Assembly: GCA_964452645.1 (NCBI GenBank)
Contig: CAYVMO010000030.1
Span: 1 to 42,148, forward strand
Direction of reading: 5' to 3'
Source: CAYXTW01 sp964452645
Lineage (GTDB): Bacteria; Zixibacteria; MSB-5A5; GN15; PGXB01
Length of the DNA: 42,148 nt
The notes beneath the pieces were generated by a model. It was not told the DNA's origin. It did no database searches and worked only from the letters and a program-made list of their open reading frames with translations. Each line of letters opens with the position of its first letter. Position 1 is the first letter of the stretch. Both the position numbers and the translations under genes were made by a program. Shown one piece after another: positions 34,298 to 42,148 of the stretch.

Positions 34298-35203
34298 TCA
34301 TTCCTCTTCCGTATCTTTTTCCAGCAGATCAGATTTGGTGAAATCGACCACCGGTAATTTACCCCAGTGCAATTTGCGGCGGAGAATCGAATAGAACGAA
34401 TTATCGGCAAAGGTGACCATTTTTAGCGAGTGCTCGGCGCGGGTGATTCGGATGGCACCCTTTGGCGCAACTTTTGCCGTCACCTGGCCATCGATCGTCA
34501 ACAGCGCATCACCATGCTCGGAACGTACTTTGACTTCCAATGTCCGATCCGGCGGGAACACCATCGGGCGGCTGGTCAACGAAAACGGCGAAATCGGCGA
34601 GGCAATGAACGCCTCCATATCGGGATTAAGAATCGGTCCGCCGACCGCCAGCGAATAGGCGGTCGAGCCGGTCGGCGTCGCGATTATCAAACCGTCGGCG
34701 GTGTACGAACAGATGTACTCACCGTCGGCGTAAAGACTCAAATTTATTACACGGCTGACATCGCCCTTATCGATTACGATATCATTCAATGCATACGGTG
34801 ATTCTAATGACGGGCCGTTCATAATCTCGGTTTTCAGTATCAACCGTTTCTCGATCCGATAGTCACCGTCAAGCAAACGCGTCAGGGAACTCTCCAGCTG
34901 ATCCGGGGTAAGTTGCGTTAGAAATCCGAGCGAACCGAGATTGATACCGAGAATGGGAATGTCCTTATCGCGCAGAATCCTCGCCGAGGCTAGCATCGTG
35001 CCGTCACCACCCAGCGAAATAATTATATCGGTATTATCACCCAGTTGTTCCCGTGGCAAAGCCGGCATGTACGGTTGTTCTCTCGATGAGATACCCTTAT
35101 AAATGAATACATCGTGCCGATTTTTGCGGCACCATTGCACGATGGCATCGACTGCCTTCTCGGCATCAGGTCGATCAAAATTGGCGATTACGCCGAAACG
35201 CAT
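34298..35203 (-). CDS. nadK: NAD kinase
   Basis: A 301-residue cytosolic enzyme that phosphorylates NAD to NADP with ATP. GGDGTM at residues 65-70 is the nucleotide-binding motif with the catalytic Asp, NDIVIDKG follows, and SYTADGLIIATPTGSTAYSL is the second conserved block. The start is set at ATG 35203 (MRFGVIANFDRPDA) with GGAGAGG upstream; the frame is open for eight more codons that overlap the dxs stop. It ends the xseA-xseB-ispA-dxs-nadK operon; its NADPH product is used by the isoprenoid pathway that dxs feeds. Confidence 0.96.
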   Translation of the reverse strand: MRFGVIANFDRPDAEKAVDAIVQWCRKNRHDVFIYKGISSREQPYMPALPREQLGDNTDIIISLGGDGTMLASARILRDKDIPILGINLGSLGFLTQLTPDQLESSLTRLLDGDYRIEKRLILKTEIMNGPSLESPYALNDIVIDKGDVSRVINLSLYADGEYICSYTADGLIIATPTGSTAYSLAVGGPILNPDMEAFIASPISPFSLTSRPMVFPPDRTLEVKVRSEHGDALLTIDGQVTAKVAPKGAIRITRAEHSLKMVTFADNSFYSILRRKLHWGKLPVVDFTKSDLLEKDTEEE

Positions 35204-35219
35204 ACCTCTCCCCCATAAT

Positions 35220-37175
35220 TCATCCACTTTTCTCGCTGTGATTATGTACCGCGGCCATGACTTTTTTATCTTCCGGTTTGCTGATAATCATCTTTTTCTT
35301 CGATGCAACCTGTCCCGAATGTATTTCCCTTATCTTCCTGACCAGACTATCTGTATCCAATCCGATTTCTTTAAGCAAAAGACCCCGTTTACCATGCGTT
35401 ACGAATCTATCCGGTATGGCAATCGATGCGAAATTACCCTTATATCCGTTCTTGCTTAAATAACTCCCGATCATCTGTCCCAATCCCCCGGTCGCAATAT
35501 TTTCCTCGACCACAATAATATTTTTATACTCGGCCATGCACGATTCCAATTTTTCGATATCAAGCGGTTTTGCAAAACGCGCATTTATTATAGCAAAATC
35601 AATTCCTCCCTCAAGCATTTCATGCGCACGTAAAGTGCTTTCGACCATCGTCCCGGTCGCGATAACGACCGTATCGCCGTCAGTAAATATCTCTTTCCAT
35701 TTGCCCCACTCAATCTGCTCAATCTCATCGGTCATCGGTTTGGGAATCGCCGCCCGCGCGAATCTGATAGCGCACGGTCCTTTGAGTTCGGTCTTTTGCA
35801 CCATATAAAGCATACTGCGCAGTTCGTCACCATCAGCCGGGACCATTAAAGTCATGCCCGGGACGGGGGCAAGATAAGACAGGTCAAAGGCTCCATGATG
35901 CGTCGGACCGTCCTCGCCGACCAATCCGGCGCGGTCGAGACAGAATACGACCGGCAATTTTTGCAAAGCGATATCATGAATTATCTGATCATAAGCGCGC
36001 TGCAGGAAGGTCGAATAAATCGCCACGTATGGCCGCAGTCCTCCGGCCGCCATACCGGCCGCAAAACAGGTGGCGTGCCCCTCGGCAATACCGACATCGA
36101 AAAAGCGATCCGGAAATTTCTCGGAAAATCTCGTCAAGCCGGTTCCGGAACACATCGCCGCGGTAATAGCGACAATATTGTCATTATTTTCGGCAAGTTC
36201 AAGCATGGTATCACCGAACACCGAAGTGTACGACGGAAGTCCCGATTTGGAATTCGATTTCCCCGTCACTTTGTCAAATGAGCCGATACCATGAAACTTC
36301 GTTGCATCCGTTTCGGCCGGTCGGAAGCCTTTGCCCTTAACCGTCGCAACGTGCAGAAGCTTAGGCACCGGAATGTCTTTAATCTGGGTCAGCGTTTTTA
36401 TCAGCAAAGGTAAATCATGGCCATTAATCGGCCCGAAATAACGAAAACCCAATTTATCGAATAAATATCCCGGCACGAAAAGCGCCTTGACCGAGCGCTC
36501 GATATCGGCCACCGTCGATCTGATTTTGTCGCGCCGCTTGAATTTACCGGTCAGCTCCCAGATGTCATTGCGGAGTTTATTGTATCGTTTGTCGGTCATC
36601 ATCGTCGTCAGATATTTCGATAACGCACCGACATTACGCGAGATTGACATTTCGTTGTCGTTTAGAATGACCAGTATATCTTTCTTCGATGTTCCGGCGT
36701 TATTCAAGCCTTCGAACGAAAGTCCGCCGGTAAGGGCGCCGTCACCGACAACCGCAATGACTTTATGTTTCAATCCCAGTTGATCTCTCGCGGCGGCAAG
36801 ACCAAGCGACGAGGATATCGCGGTCGAGGCATGACCGGCACCGTACGCATCGGCCGGCGATTCATCTCTTTTCGGAAAACCGGACAGACCATCGTACTGA
36901 CGGATCGTTTTCAATTTATCGCGCCGGCCGGTCAATATTTTATGCACGTAACTTTGATGCCCGACATCCCAGACGATCTTATCGGTCGGGATATCAAAAC
37001 AATAATGAAGCGCCAGCGTTAACTCGACCACACCGAGATTCGAAGCCAGATGCCCTCCGTTCGTGGAAACAACCGAGATTATCTCCTGCCTGATTTCTTC
37101 GGCCAGTTCGATCAACTGCTTTTCGGTAAGCTTCTTTAAATCGGACGATTCTTTTATTTTGTCGAGCAGACTCAT
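35220..37175 (-). CDS. dxs: 1-deoxy-D-xylulose-5-phosphate synthase
   Basis: A 651-residue thiamine diphosphate enzyme that joins pyruvate and glyceraldehyde 3-phosphate, the first step of the MEP isoprenoid pathway. His42 in GGHLASNLG, the GDGALTGG motif at 144-151 and NDNEMSIS near 172 bind the cofactor and metal. The pyrimidine-binding domain (DRAGLVGEDGPTHHGAFDLS, in part) and the C-terminal domain follow. It lies three bases after ispA and 16 bases before nadK. Confidence 0.98.
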   Translation of the reverse strand: MSLLDKIKESSDLKKLTEKQLIELAEEIRQEIISVVSTNGGHLASNLGVVELTLALHYCFDIPTDKIVWDVGHQSYVHKILTGRRDKLKTIRQYDGLSGFPKRDESPADAYGAGHASTAISSSLGLAAARDQLGLKHKVIAVVGDGALTGGLSFEGLNNAGTSKKDILVILNDNEMSISRNVGALSKYLTTMMTDKRYNKLRNDIWELTGKFKRRDKIRSTVADIERSVKALFVPGYLFDKLGFRYFGPINGHDLPLLIKTLTQIKDIPVPKLLHVATVKGKGFRPAETDATKFHGIGSFDKVTGKSNSKSGLPSYTSVFGDTMLELAENNDNIVAITAAMCSGTGLTRFSEKFPDRFFDVGIAEGHATCFAAGMAAGGLRPYVAIYSTFLQRAYDQIIHDIALQKLPVVFCLDRAGLVGEDGPTHHGAFDLSYLAPVPGMTLMVPADGDELRSMLYMVQKTELKGPCAIRFARAAIPKPMTDEIEQIEWGKWKEIFTDGDTVVIATGTMVESTLRAHEMLEGGIDFAIINARFAKPLDIEKLESCMAEYKNIIVVEENIATGGLGQMIGSYLSKNGYKGNFASIAIPDRFVTHGKRGLLLKEIGLDTDSLVRKIREIHSGQVASKKKMIISKPEDKKVMAAVHNHSEKSG

Positions 37176-37178
37176 TAA

Positions 37179-38063
37179 TCAGTTTTCTCTCCGACCGATG
37201 TAACGCGCGATAAACTCGAAATATTCACATTCGACACCAAATTGATGACTGACGTCAATCGCCTCATCGATTAGTTTCGCCGCATCCGTCCGGGCCCGAT
37301 CCATCCCGACCGTCCCCGGATAGGTCGCTTTAAAGTTTTTACAATCAGAGCCGACTTCCTTGCCAAGTTTTTTCTGATCGCCTTCAATATCCAGAATATC
37401 ATCTATTATCTGAAAGGCAAAGCCTATTTTCTCACCATATAAAGAAATCTTGTCCAGGGTAGAATTCTCGACACCGGCCAGAATCGCCCCGATCTTGACT
37501 GAGGATCTTATCAAAGCGCCGGTTTTATGCGAATGGATATAATCAATATCGTCGCGATTTATCTTTTTCCCTTCCGCCTGAACATCCGCCATCTGTCCGC
37601 CAAGCATACCGGAGGTACCAATCGCATCAGCCAACTCACTTACAACTCTTGTCGATCCGGTGCGGGCAATCAGCCCGAACGCCAGATCATGCAAAGCGTC
37701 ACCGGCGAGTACTGCGGTGGCCTCATCGAATTTTTTATGTAAGGTCGGATTTCCCCGCCGAAGGTCATCATCATCCATACACGGCAAGTCGTCATGAATC
37801 AAAGAATAAGTATGTATCAACTCCAAGGCACAGGCGGCCGGATTGATAATATTATCATCGACGCCGCCAAAGCATTCGTACGTCGTCAGGGCCAGGATCG
37901 GCCGCAATCGTTTACCCCCGGCCAAAACCGAATATCTGATCGCTTTATGCAGCGTCTGGGGAAATTGATCTTCCGGCGGAAGATATTCATCAAGCAATCG
38001 GTCGATCAATTTTTGTTTCTGCCTGAGATAATCCAGACCGGACAGCGCCTGTTCAGTCATCAT
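37179..38063 (-). CDS. ispA: Polyprenyl (farnesyl/geranylgeranyl) diphosphate synthase
   Basis: A 294-residue all-alpha prenyltransferase that adds isopentenyl diphosphate to allylic diphosphates. The first Asp-rich motif with a two-residue insert is HTYSLIHDDLPCMDDDDLRR, typical of short-chain bacterial enzymes, and the second is IDDILD. KRLRP is the substrate-binding block. The start is ATG 38063 with GAGG upstream, overlapping the xseB stop by 11 bases; a TTG at 38081 is less likely. Product chain length is inferred only. It lies three bases before dxs. Confidence 0.95.
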   Translation of the reverse strand: MMTEQALSGLDYLRQKQKLIDRLLDEYLPPEDQFPQTLHKAIRYSVLAGGKRLRPILALTTYECFGGVDDNIINPAACALELIHTYSLIHDDLPCMDDDDLRRGNPTLHKKFDEATAVLAGDALHDLAFGLIARTGSTRVVSELADAIGTSGMLGGQMADVQAEGKKINRDDIDYIHSHKTGALIRSSVKIGAILAGVENSTLDKISLYGEKIGFAFQIIDDILDIEGDQKKLGKEVGSDCKNFKATYPGTVGMDRARTDAAKLIDEAIDVSHQFGVECEYFEFIARYIGRREN

Positions 38064-38301
38064 TATCACTATCCTCGTCAATAGGCACTTCGACCAGCTC
38101 TTTATTCTGCTCTTTCAGCTTCGTGATTTTCTTCTCGGCCTCAGAGATTTTCTTATTACAAAACTCCGCAATTTCGGTCCCCTCGGTATAAAGCGCGATC
38201 GACTCCTCGAGCTTTATTTCACCCGACTCTAATTGATCGGTAATTTCTTCCAGCCGCGCTATCGCCGATTCAAAATCTTTGAATTTCTTTTTCTCTGCCA
38301 T
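38053..38301 (-). CDS. xseB: Exodeoxyribonuclease VII small subunit
   Basis: An 82-residue, mostly helical protein. FESAIARLEEITDQLESGEI and LEESIALYTEGTEIAEFCNK are the XseB hallmarks. It wraps around XseA to form the single-strand exonuclease. Its ATG is only six bases past the xseA stop, whose TAG is part of its ribosome-binding site, and its 3' end overlaps ispA. Confidence 0.96.
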   Translation of the reverse strand: MAEKKKFKDFESAIARLEEITDQLESGEIKLEESIALYTEGTEIAEFCNKKISEAEKKITKLKEQNKELVEVPIDEDSDNDD

Positions 38302-38307
38302 TTTTGC

Positions 38308-39522
38308 CTATTTGTTCTTTTTCGTTTTATCCACCGTCGCCGTCGCCGAACCGTCGCTCAAAACCGCCTCTATTAAGTCACCTTTTTTCAGGCCTTTTAC
38401 GGACTTAATGGACATTTGCGTCGAAACGTCCCTGATAACCGCATACCCCCGGCCTAAAATGGCCATCGGTGACAACGATTCCAGCCGCAACCGATACAAA
38501 GATAAAAGATTTAACTTCTTTTCAAAGACGTTTTTTCCGGCATTTTCGAAAAGCCTGCGGAGATTATCAAGCTGCTGGCTTTTTTCATAGACCGCCTGCT
38601 CCGGCCGACGAAACACCGGCCGACCGATAATTTGTCGTAATTTATCCCTGTTTCCTGCAACCGAATTGTCCACATAATATTCTATCTGGTCGAGCAACTC
38701 TTTTACATTTCTGAGGAATTGCCTTTTATCCCATATAACTATTTCCGCCGCCGCCGAGGGTGTCGCAGCGCGGACATCGGCCGCCAGATCGGACAGTGTC
38801 GTGTCGATCTCATGCCCGACCGCCGAAACAATCGGCTTTTCAGACTCGGCGATGGCGTAAATTAAAGCTTCTTCATTGAAGGCCCATAAATCTTCCAGCG
38901 AGCCGCCGCCCCGTCCGATAATAATCACATCGATATCATCACGACTGTTAAAATATTTTATCCCCTCAATAATAGACAATTCCGCTCCATCACCCTGCAC
39001 CTGCGCCGGATATAAAACCAACTGCACCGCATCATTTCGACGCGAGGCAATTTGTATTATATCCCGAATCGCGGCGCCGGTCGGCGAGGTGACAATCCCG
39101 ATCTTGGTCGGATATTCCGGAAGCGGTTTTTTAAGCGATTCGTCGAACAGCCCCTCTTTGGATAATTTTTCATACAATTGACGAAAAGCAACTTCCAGCT
39201 CACCCACCCCGACCGGAGTCAGCTTTCGCACATTGAGCTGATAATTGCCCCCTTTTTCATAAACCGAAATATCGCCGTAAGCGCGGACTTTCATCCCGTT
39301 TTCCGGCTCGAATTTGAGATACTGCCCGGCCGACCGCCATATGGTCAGTTTCAGCGTGGCGTTGTCGTCTTTGAGCGTCAGGTAGCGATGCCCCGACGAA
39401 TGATGGATATAATTGGAGATTTCCCCCTCGACCCAGATCGACGGGAACGATTCCTCGAGCGTATATTTTATCAACCGCGTAATCGCAGTCACGGTATAGA
39501 TTTTTTCTTCGCTTTGTCTCAC
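38308..39522 (-). CDS. xseA: Exodeoxyribonuclease VII large subunit
   Basis: A 404-residue protein. The N-terminal OB fold (VTAITRLIKYTLEESFPSIW, VEGEISNYIHHSSGH) binds single-stranded DNA. The catalytic domain has IGIVTSPTGAAIRD, IIIGRGGGSLEDLWAFN and AVGHEIDTTLSDLAADVRA, and a coiled-coil part follows for XseB. The start is GTG at 39522 with no Shine-Dalgarno site. It heads the xseA-xseB-ispA-dxs-nadK operon. Confidence 0.96.
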   Translation of the reverse strand: MRQSEEKIYTVTAITRLIKYTLEESFPSIWVEGEISNYIHHSSGHRYLTLKDDNATLKLTIWRSAGQYLKFEPENGMKVRAYGDISVYEKGGNYQLNVRKLTPVGVGELEVAFRQLYEKLSKEGLFDESLKKPLPEYPTKIGIVTSPTGAAIRDIIQIASRRNDAVQLVLYPAQVQGDGAELSIIEGIKYFNSRDDIDVIIIGRGGGSLEDLWAFNEEALIYAIAESEKPIVSAVGHEIDTTLSDLAADVRAATPSAAAEIVIWDKRQFLRNVKELLDQIEYYVDNSVAGNRDKLRQIIGRPVFRRPEQAVYEKSQQLDNLRRLFENAGKNVFEKKLNLLSLYRLRLESLSPMAILGRGYAVIRDVSTQMSIKSVKGLKKGDLIEAVLSDGSATATVDKTKKNK

Positions 39523-39528
39523 AAAGGA

Positions 39529-39557
39529 TAAATACGAAGATGGATTTGGTTTGGCAA
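39529..39557 (-). promoter_or_regulatory. Candidate promoter close to the xseA start
   Basis: On the minus strand TTGCCA (39557-39552) and a weaker TATTTA (39534-39529) are spaced by 17 bases. The start would fall at or next to the GTG, which fits the lack of a ribosome-binding site and suggests a leaderless message. Confidence 0.3.
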
Positions 39558-39620
39558 TGATAAATTATTTATGCACGGGGCGGGCGTAGGTTGGAATGGC
39601 CAACGGGCTTCTGACAATCA

Positions 39621-39680
39621 ATGTAGCTCAAGCCTCCCCGAGGCTTGAGCACTCAAATCTCGGGGAGATTTGAGCTACAT
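39621..39680. repeat. Nested inverted repeats (two hairpins in a 60-base unit)
   Basis: The ends AATGTAGCTCAA-type and TTGAGCTACATT pair across the unit. Inside are two hairpins: GCTCAAGCCTC with GAGGCTTGAGC (39626-39650), and CTCAAATCTC with GAGATTTGAG (39652-39674). Perfect pairing in all three suggests selection or recent origin. No transposase is near. Confidence 0.8.
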
Positions 39681-40009
39681 TATAAAGGGAATCCGTGGGT
39701 GGTAGAATCGTACGTCGGCGTTTCGAGAATCCCAGTGGGGCGTAGATCAGCAAGCCGTGTGCTCCAGACGGGCGTGGGTGTAGGTCAGCGATTCCTGCGA
39801 TCCTGACTGGGCGGGCGTCTATCACATCAACTGCACCCTACTCTTGATTTCCCCCCTCTTTGCGAGCCCGAATTCCGATTTATTGAGATGAGGGCGTGGC
39901 AATCTATCTTCACGAACACGCACCTCTGCCATTAGACACAAAACCATGCCATTTTCTGTCATAATGTCTAAAAATTATAAACAAATTTCCCCAATTTTGC
40001 GAAATAATG
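39681..40009. other. Intergenic stretch with degenerate repeat copies, no gene seen
   Basis: Between the nested palindromes and the lipoprotein promoter. At 39734-39812 there are two degraded copies of the GTAGGTCAG-CTCCTGAC repeat in tandem. The rest becomes AT-rich from about 39940. No open frame with a ribosome-binding site was found. Confidence 0.6.
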
Positions 40010-40038
40010 TTGATCATATATTGATTTTGATGTAAATT
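40010..40038 (+). promoter_or_regulatory. Candidate promoter for the lipoprotein gene
   Basis: TTGATC (40010-40015) and TAAATT (40033-40038) are spaced by 17 bases, with TG just before the -10 box. The GTG start is 50 bases downstream. Confidence 0.4.
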
Positions 40039-40087
40039 TCATGAAGATATGATCGCCATATATTTTTATATAATAGAAGGAGGTACA

Positions 40088-40615
40088 GTGAAATTACTTT
40101 ATAGCTTAGCCGTATTATTCCTGCTGATAGGCTGTAGCCCCGGTACAATGGTTAAATATAGTGTAAAGTCTGATTACGATGAATTCGACGGGTATACAAA
40201 ACATTATACGGTAGGTAATACACTTGGAGGAGTTGGCTTTTTAAATACCGATTTTGTAGACCTTGACATTCAAAAGTTTATCGCAAAAGATGGAACGGCC
40301 TTATATAGCCTGATAATATATTACAGGGCTGATGGGTGGCTTTTCATTCAGGAGGGTGAATCACTGGTGATGCTAGTGGACGGTAAGAGAATGGGATTTT
40401 CCGGCGAGGGTAGTATGAAATATAGAACCGTTGTAACTGGTTCAATAGTTAATGAGACGGCGTGGTATAATGTGACGCTATCAGAACTTAAGGCAATCGC
40501 TGCGGGTGAGGAAATCAAGGTTAAGATAATTGGTTCGAATCCTTTTCTCGAAAGAAAATTTACATCAAAAAATAAAGAGGTTTTCAGAAAATTTGTTACC
40601 GAATATGGAAATTGA
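40088..40615 (+). CDS. Predicted lipoprotein of unknown function
   Basis: A 175-residue protein and the only plus-strand gene in the window. The start is GTG at 40088, chosen for the GGAGG four bases upstream; 13 open codons before it lack support. The N-terminus MKLLYSLAVLFLLIGC is a lipoprotein signal with Cys16 in LIGC and no Asp after it, so outer-membrane location is likely. The mature part is rich in beta-strand pattern (SLIIYYRADGWLFIQEGESL, MLVDGKRMGFSG) with no motif I recognise. GC content is lower than in the operons to its left. Confidence 0.75.
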   Translation: MKLLYSLAVLFLLIGCSPGTMVKYSVKSDYDEFDGYTKHYTVGNTLGGVGFLNTDFVDLDIQKFIAKDGTALYSLIIYYRADGWLFIQEGESLVMLVDGKRMGFSGEGSMKYRTVVTGSIVNETAWYNVTLSELKAIAAGEEIKVKIIGSNPFLERKFTSKNKEVFRKFVTEYGN

Positions 40616-40651
40616 CCAAATTTATGGCTATTGTGCGTTTTTGAAAATACC

Positions 40652-41725
40652 TTACACGTACATTGTTTTTAAATAATCTTGGATATATAGAGGCAACTGT
40701 TTTTGAGCTAGCTTATTTTCCCATAAATAATTTCTGTCACGCTTTTCATTAACACTAATATATCCGGGCAAAATAAAAATGTAACTTAATTCTTTAAACT
40801 TGTTAACAAAATCCTCTATACTTATAAATTCCTTGGCAAAAAAGGCCTCATCTTTTTCGATAAAAGCCTTATTTATTATTGAAGTAATTGCAGTATTGTA
40901 ATCATTAATCTCAAACGTACTATTATAAAAACAGAAACAAAGTACGTTTATTTCATTTTCGATCATTTGGCCGAGTTTTTCTCGAATCCTAGAACCGATT
41001 ACTCTATATTCTTCCTCCGTATAAAAAATAATATCTAGATTTCCTCCGTATGCCGTAAATTTGCCTATTAGATCACTATTTTTTTGCGTGAGTATAAGTT
41101 CAGCTTCTTTCTCGTGATCCTTTATGGGTAAATAGTATCGTTTATCATTTTTTCCATATATTCGAAACTGATCCCTATTTATAGTTTTTATTATAAAATC
41201 AATCACTACCTCTTTCGAATTTTCAAGGTTATTTATAAAATCCGAATAATCAGGTTCTTTATTATTATCCGACATTACTTTTTTAACATCTATACATTCT
41301 ATACTGAAGATTAACGATGATGGGATTTTTTTCACTCTACTAATGATATCCCTTACGACCTTATTATATTTATTTGTAACAGGATTTTCATGGATTCTCG
41401 TTACTTCTATATTAAAGACAGTTTCCTTGGAATAAGTGATCGTAAAGTCGGGGGAACCCTTACACGACGATTTATATTTTTCATATTCTACATCATAATC
41501 AATATTTTTTAATAATAGACATGCTATTTCGAGTTCCGCCAGTAAATCGCAATATTCTTCCTCTGAATTATATGATTTTATTTTTTTTCTAATTTTATTT
41601 TTATTCGAATCAACAAAGCCTTTGAATCTAGGCGCTATTTCAAACCACCTGCGAAGTCTTGTTGAAAAATAGGAATATGCCTTGCTACCGTGGCAAACAT
41701 ATTTAATTAATTCTTCTGTATCCAT
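40652..41725 (-). CDS. Uncharacterised protein with a restriction-endonuclease-like motif
   Basis: A 357-residue cytosolic protein that I cannot assign to a family. Residues 60-110 have the pattern of a PD-(D/E)XK nuclease core: helix with Glu64 and Glu66 (LLAELEIACLLL), then GSPDF with Asp93, then a strand ending IEV with Glu107, but the usual Lys two residues on is Thr109. That would leave the active site incomplete or variant. The rest is Ile/Asn/Lys-rich and unlike known domains. The gene is far more AT-rich than the operons to the left, which suggests transfer. The ATG has no ribosome-binding site. Confidence 0.7.
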   Translation of the reverse strand: MDTEELIKYVCHGSKAYSYFSTRLRRWFEIAPRFKGFVDSNKNKIRKKIKSYNSEEEYCDLLAELEIACLLLKNIDYDVEYEKYKSSCKGSPDFTITYSKETVFNIEVTRIHENPVTNKYNKVVRDIISRVKKIPSSLIFSIECIDVKKVMSDNNKEPDYSDFINNLENSKEVVIDFIIKTINRDQFRIYGKNDKRYYLPIKDHEKEAELILTQKNSDLIGKFTAYGGNLDIIFYTEEEYRVIGSRIREKLGQMIENEINVLCFCFYNSTFEINDYNTAITSIINKAFIEKDEAFFAKEFISIEDFVNKFKELSYIFILPGYISVNEKRDRNYLWENKLAQKQLPLYIQDYLKTMYV

Positions 41726-41735
41726 TATAAATTAT

Positions 41736-41764
41736 ATAATACTCGCAACTACCTATTAATGCAA
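41736..41764 (-). promoter_or_regulatory. Candidate promoter next to the start of the 357-residue gene
   Basis: On the minus strand TTGCAT (41764-41759) and TATTAT (41741-41736) are spaced by 17 bases. The start would be within about five bases of the ATG, consistent with a leaderless message. The -35 match is weak. Confidence 0.3.
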
Positions 41765-41877
41765 TAATATATTGTTGACATTCCCCCCACTTTCCCCACC
41801 AAATCAACGTTAATCCCATCATCCGGCCGTTATTCAGATGCGGGATTCAGAGATAAATATCGAAAGATTGCATTTGT

Positions 41878-41979
41878 CAGGGGTCGACGACCCGTTGAGT
41901 GCCCTTCGGGCCTTTGACCCTTCGGGCCCTTCGACACTTCGCTTCGCTCAGTGTCTCAGGCAGGGCTCCTGACCTACGG
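41878..41979. repeat. Complex repeat element, inverted copy of the GTCAGGAGC family
   Basis: The ends read GTCAGG on the left and CTCCTGAC followed by CTACGG on the right, so the element is in reverse relative to copies A and B. Inside are three CCCTTCGGG-type hairpins and GACACT-11-AGTGTC. No coding potential is seen. Confidence 0.7.
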
Positions 41980-42148
41980 TTATCGCGTTGCCGTACAAGC
42001 GATTGCGCCATTATCGACAAAAAAACGGTCAAAAAATTGATGTTTTATATGCGAAACGAAGCCATTTTGAAAAAGACGGAATTTTATTTAAAAAGTAGGG
42101 AAGAACCCAAGCCCCGTTCTTACGGGGCGCAGTGGTTCTGCCATTTCA
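41980..42148. other. Window end without a gene; structured palindrome at the edge
   Basis: No open frame with support was found. At 42102-42139 an outer pair AGAACC/GGTTCT encloses a seven-pair hairpin GCCCCGT-TCTT-ACGGGGC. This could be a terminator-like or repeat element for a gene beyond the window. Confidence 0.5.

Noticed and set aside
39621..39812. Possible CRISPR array in the repeat-rich gap
   Set aside because: The units are palindromes of different sequence and uneven spacing, with no regular spacers and no cas genes.
41878..41979. Possible CRISPR or tRNA-like element
   Set aside because: It consists of short hairpins without regular repeats, and no cloverleaf can be folded from it.

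Overview
This window is a compact, roughly half-GC bacterial chromosome segment. About 30 kb at the left is one long minus-strand run of translation and transcription genes. The only strong lineage hint is a secreted beta-helix protein near 32 kb whose C-terminal module (YPNPFNP motif, then a GxYxxxWNG-like motif) is typical of the Fibrobacteres-Chlorobi-Bacteroidetes group and its uncultured relatives, such as Zixibacteria-like lineages. That placement is inference and no species is claimed.

Layout in the direction of transcription (right to left). From a good sigma70-type promoter near 30.7 kb come tRNA-Thr, tuf (copy 2), rpmG, tRNA-Trp, secE, nusG, rplK, rplA, rplJ, rplL, rpoB and rpoC. 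A second promoter, whose -35 box contains the rpoC stop codon, leads into rpsL, rpsG, fusA and tuf (copy 1). The run continues without a break through the S10 cluster (rpsJ, rplC, rplD, rplW, rplB, rpsS, rplV, rpsC, rplP, rpmC, rpsQ), the spc cluster (rplN to secY, adk, map, infA, rpmJ) and the start of the alpha cluster (rpsM, and rpsK cut by the window edge). Together these genes supply ribosomal proteins, initiation factor 1, both main elongation factors, the RNA polymerase beta and beta' subunits, NusG, two Sec translocon subunits, and the enzymes that trim the initiator Met and balance adenylates. Most junctions are under 30 bases and several stop and start codons overlap, so translational coupling is likely.

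The part from 30.9 to 39.5 kb is a mosaic, still on the minus strand: a DUF72 protein, the secreted beta-helix protein interrupted by an in-frame TGA, tRNA-Gly, a free-standing HNH endonuclease with homing-endonuclease-associated repeats, and an operon xseA-xseB-ispA-dxs-nadK (exonuclease VII, isoprenoid precursor synthesis, NAD kinase). The last 2.5 kb is AT-rich. It holds a plus-strand lipoprotein and a minus-strand protein with a restriction-endonuclease-like motif, flanked by imperfect palindromic repeats related to others at 33 and 34 kb.

Points most worth a second look are: two tuf genes that appear base-for-base identical and carry a codon bias unlike their neighbours; heavy use of TTG and GTG starts in core genes, each backed by a Shine-Dalgarno site; long charged tails on S3 and L22; the interrupted beta-helix gene with a strong hairpin just after the TGA; and the AT-rich island. 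I see no convincing new defence or biosynthetic system.
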